From: Pseudomonadales bacterium
Lineage (GTDB): Bacteria; Pseudomonadota; Gammaproteobacteria; Pseudomonadales; Pseudohongiellaceae
Length of the DNA: 64,000 nucleotides
Direction: 5' to 3'
Assembly: GCA_022819645.1 (NCBI GenBank)
Contig: JAJEGU010000041.1
Coordinates: 86,846-150,845 of the forward strand
Position 1 is the first letter of the stretch. The number at the start of each line of letters is the position of its first letter. The notes beneath the pieces were generated by a model. That model was not told the origin of the DNA, searched no databases, and was given only the letters and a program-made list of their open reading frames with translations. This document shows positions 63,481 through 64,000 of this stretch, piece after piece. The translations under genes and the position numbers were made by a program.

Positions 63481-63662
63481 GTAGGGCGTGTAAACACTTC
63501 TCCCCAGTCGTCAAACAGGACACCCACCCATCCAGCCAAGGTTTGTATCCTGCCCAGCCATTGTTTCGACCCCGATTGTCGGTCCCTCCCGGTTAATTTC
63601 CCCAAAAACCCGGCTTCTCGCCCATACCTTTCCCATCGGAACCCAAGGCCGGCGGAAACTCC
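63481..63662. other. Interval upstream of the transposase remnant, no gene seen
   Basis: About 180 nt after paralogue 2. It contains CAAACAGGACACCCACCCAT, which I have the impression of seeing upstream of Y1-type transposase genes in other gammaproteobacteria; this is memory, not a search result. Confidence 0.3.
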
Positions 63663-63779
63663 ATGACACAGTCCCGTTCACAAATCGTCCAGCCTGAACG
63701 CAGCCGCTACCACTACTGCGTCGCCCGTTGCGCGCGCCGGGCCTGGGGCCGTGACGAGGTCCTCCGGCGCTGGAACTGA
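63663..63779 (+). pseudogene. N-terminal remnant of a REP-associated (Y1-type) transposase
   Basis: ATG 63663 opens MTQSRSQIVQPERSRYHYCV then ARCARRAWGRDEVLRRWN and stops after 38 codons. PxxSxYHxCVxRCxRRA is the start of IS200-like/RAYT Y1 transposases, which are about 200-330 residues. The histidine-bearing HUH motif and catalytic Tyr lie beyond the break and are absent. It sits 76 nt from the only complete four-hairpin repeat in the window, a typical RAYT neighbourhood. Confidence 0.55.
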
Positions 63780-63855
63780 TGCCGTTTCGCGGAGGATTTG
63801 CCGAATTCCGGATCAGGTCCTGTGCTAGCATATCGCGGCGCAGGGGAATGATTTA

Positions 63856-64000
63856 GGGAAGCTCTGATCAAGTTAGAGCTTCCCTGCGGCACATGGAAGT
63901 GCCGCCGAATTCGATGGCGTAAGCCATTGAATTCGGGAGCAAAACAAAACCACGCTTTTGTTTTGCGATAATGAAAAACTCCACGGATGGAGTTTTTCAG
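63856..64000. repeat. Four-hairpin repeat, copy E (all four modules; cut by window end)
   Basis: Modules in order: GGGAAGCTCTGA/TTAGAGCTTCCC (one change from copy A), TGCGGCACATGGAAGTGCC, GAATTCGATGGC/GCCATTGAATTC, GCAAAACAAAA/TTTTGTTTTGC, GATAATG, GAAAAACTCC/GGAGTTTTTC. The best reference copy for the family. Confidence 0.9.

Overview
The window is a GC-rich chromosomal stretch from a gammaproteobacterium, probably an uncultivated and possibly marine one. The evidence is the gene set and gene order: a PstC with a long periplasmic insertion in a pstSCAB operon divergent from ppk1, metX-metW, lgt-thyA-folA, rppH-ptsP, yqgE-ruvX next to gshB, yggS-proC-yggT, a GNAT-fused ArgA, and a SutA-like peptide. 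No rRNA, tRNA or CRISPR array was recognised.

Layout. 1-2.6 kb (minus): start of a glgB-like gene, pgi and a TonB-domain lipoprotein. 2.6-9.8 kb (minus): a TonB-dependent receptor, a 2Fe-2S ferredoxin, then an operon of a Tat-exported ABC-type binding protein, a Cache-HAMP membrane sensor stub and an OFA-type MFS carrier, followed by a GntR/UTRA regulator with a palindromic operator candidate. 10.3-18.4 kb: ppk1 (minus) facing pstS-pstC-pstA-pstB (plus), i.e. phosphate uptake and polyphosphate storage. 18.7-30.4 kb: a housekeeping run (gshB, yqgE, ruvX, pilT/U, yggS, proC, yggT, metX, metW, rdgB, hemW, phhB, argE, argA), many with 1-4 nt overlaps. 30.4-32.1 kb: a hipBA module with a clear promoter/operator. 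32.3-36.3 kb: folA, thyA, lgt (minus), an OsmC protein and an NRDE/TANGO2 protein. 36.4-47.1 kb: ptsP, rppH, a HAD hydrolase, a sulfite-oxidase-family enzyme, an XRE regulator, a 59-residue SutA-like peptide missed by the ORF track, a DUF6164-like protein and the giant helicase lhr. 47.1-51.3 kb is accessory: a repeat cluster, an AT-richer orphan protein with a TerB-like N-terminus and a hydrophobic glycine-rich segment, a FitAB-like toxin-antitoxin pair, lepB, and a peroxiredoxin-like gene with an in-frame TGA. 51.5-56.5 kb: an ABC exporter (HlyD, ATPase, two FtsX-type permeases) divergent from a TonB-like protein. 56.9-63.5 kb: a very large secreted Ig-like/calcium-repeat protein ending in a lysozyme-like (SLT) domain, split by one frameshift, followed by two tandem secreted paralogues. 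63.5-64 kb: a remnant of a REP-associated (Y1) transposase beside a full copy of a dispersed hairpin repeat.

The most interesting item is at 50761-51324. A peroxiredoxin-like reading frame is interrupted only by a TGA placed exactly at the redox-active cysteine of a WCxYC-type motif. A hairpin with a small G-containing loop starts within about 20 nt of the TGA, as expected for a bacterial SECIS element. The simplest reading is a selenoprotein with a UPYC active site.

The window is also rich in dispersed palindromic repeats of at least four families. One has four consecutive hairpin modules that appear singly or in combination at gene ends. Several repeats supply stop codons or N- or C-terminal codons of neighbouring genes (glgB start, folA, TANGO2, lhr). 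No computed searches were possible; all family calls rest on recognised motifs and context.
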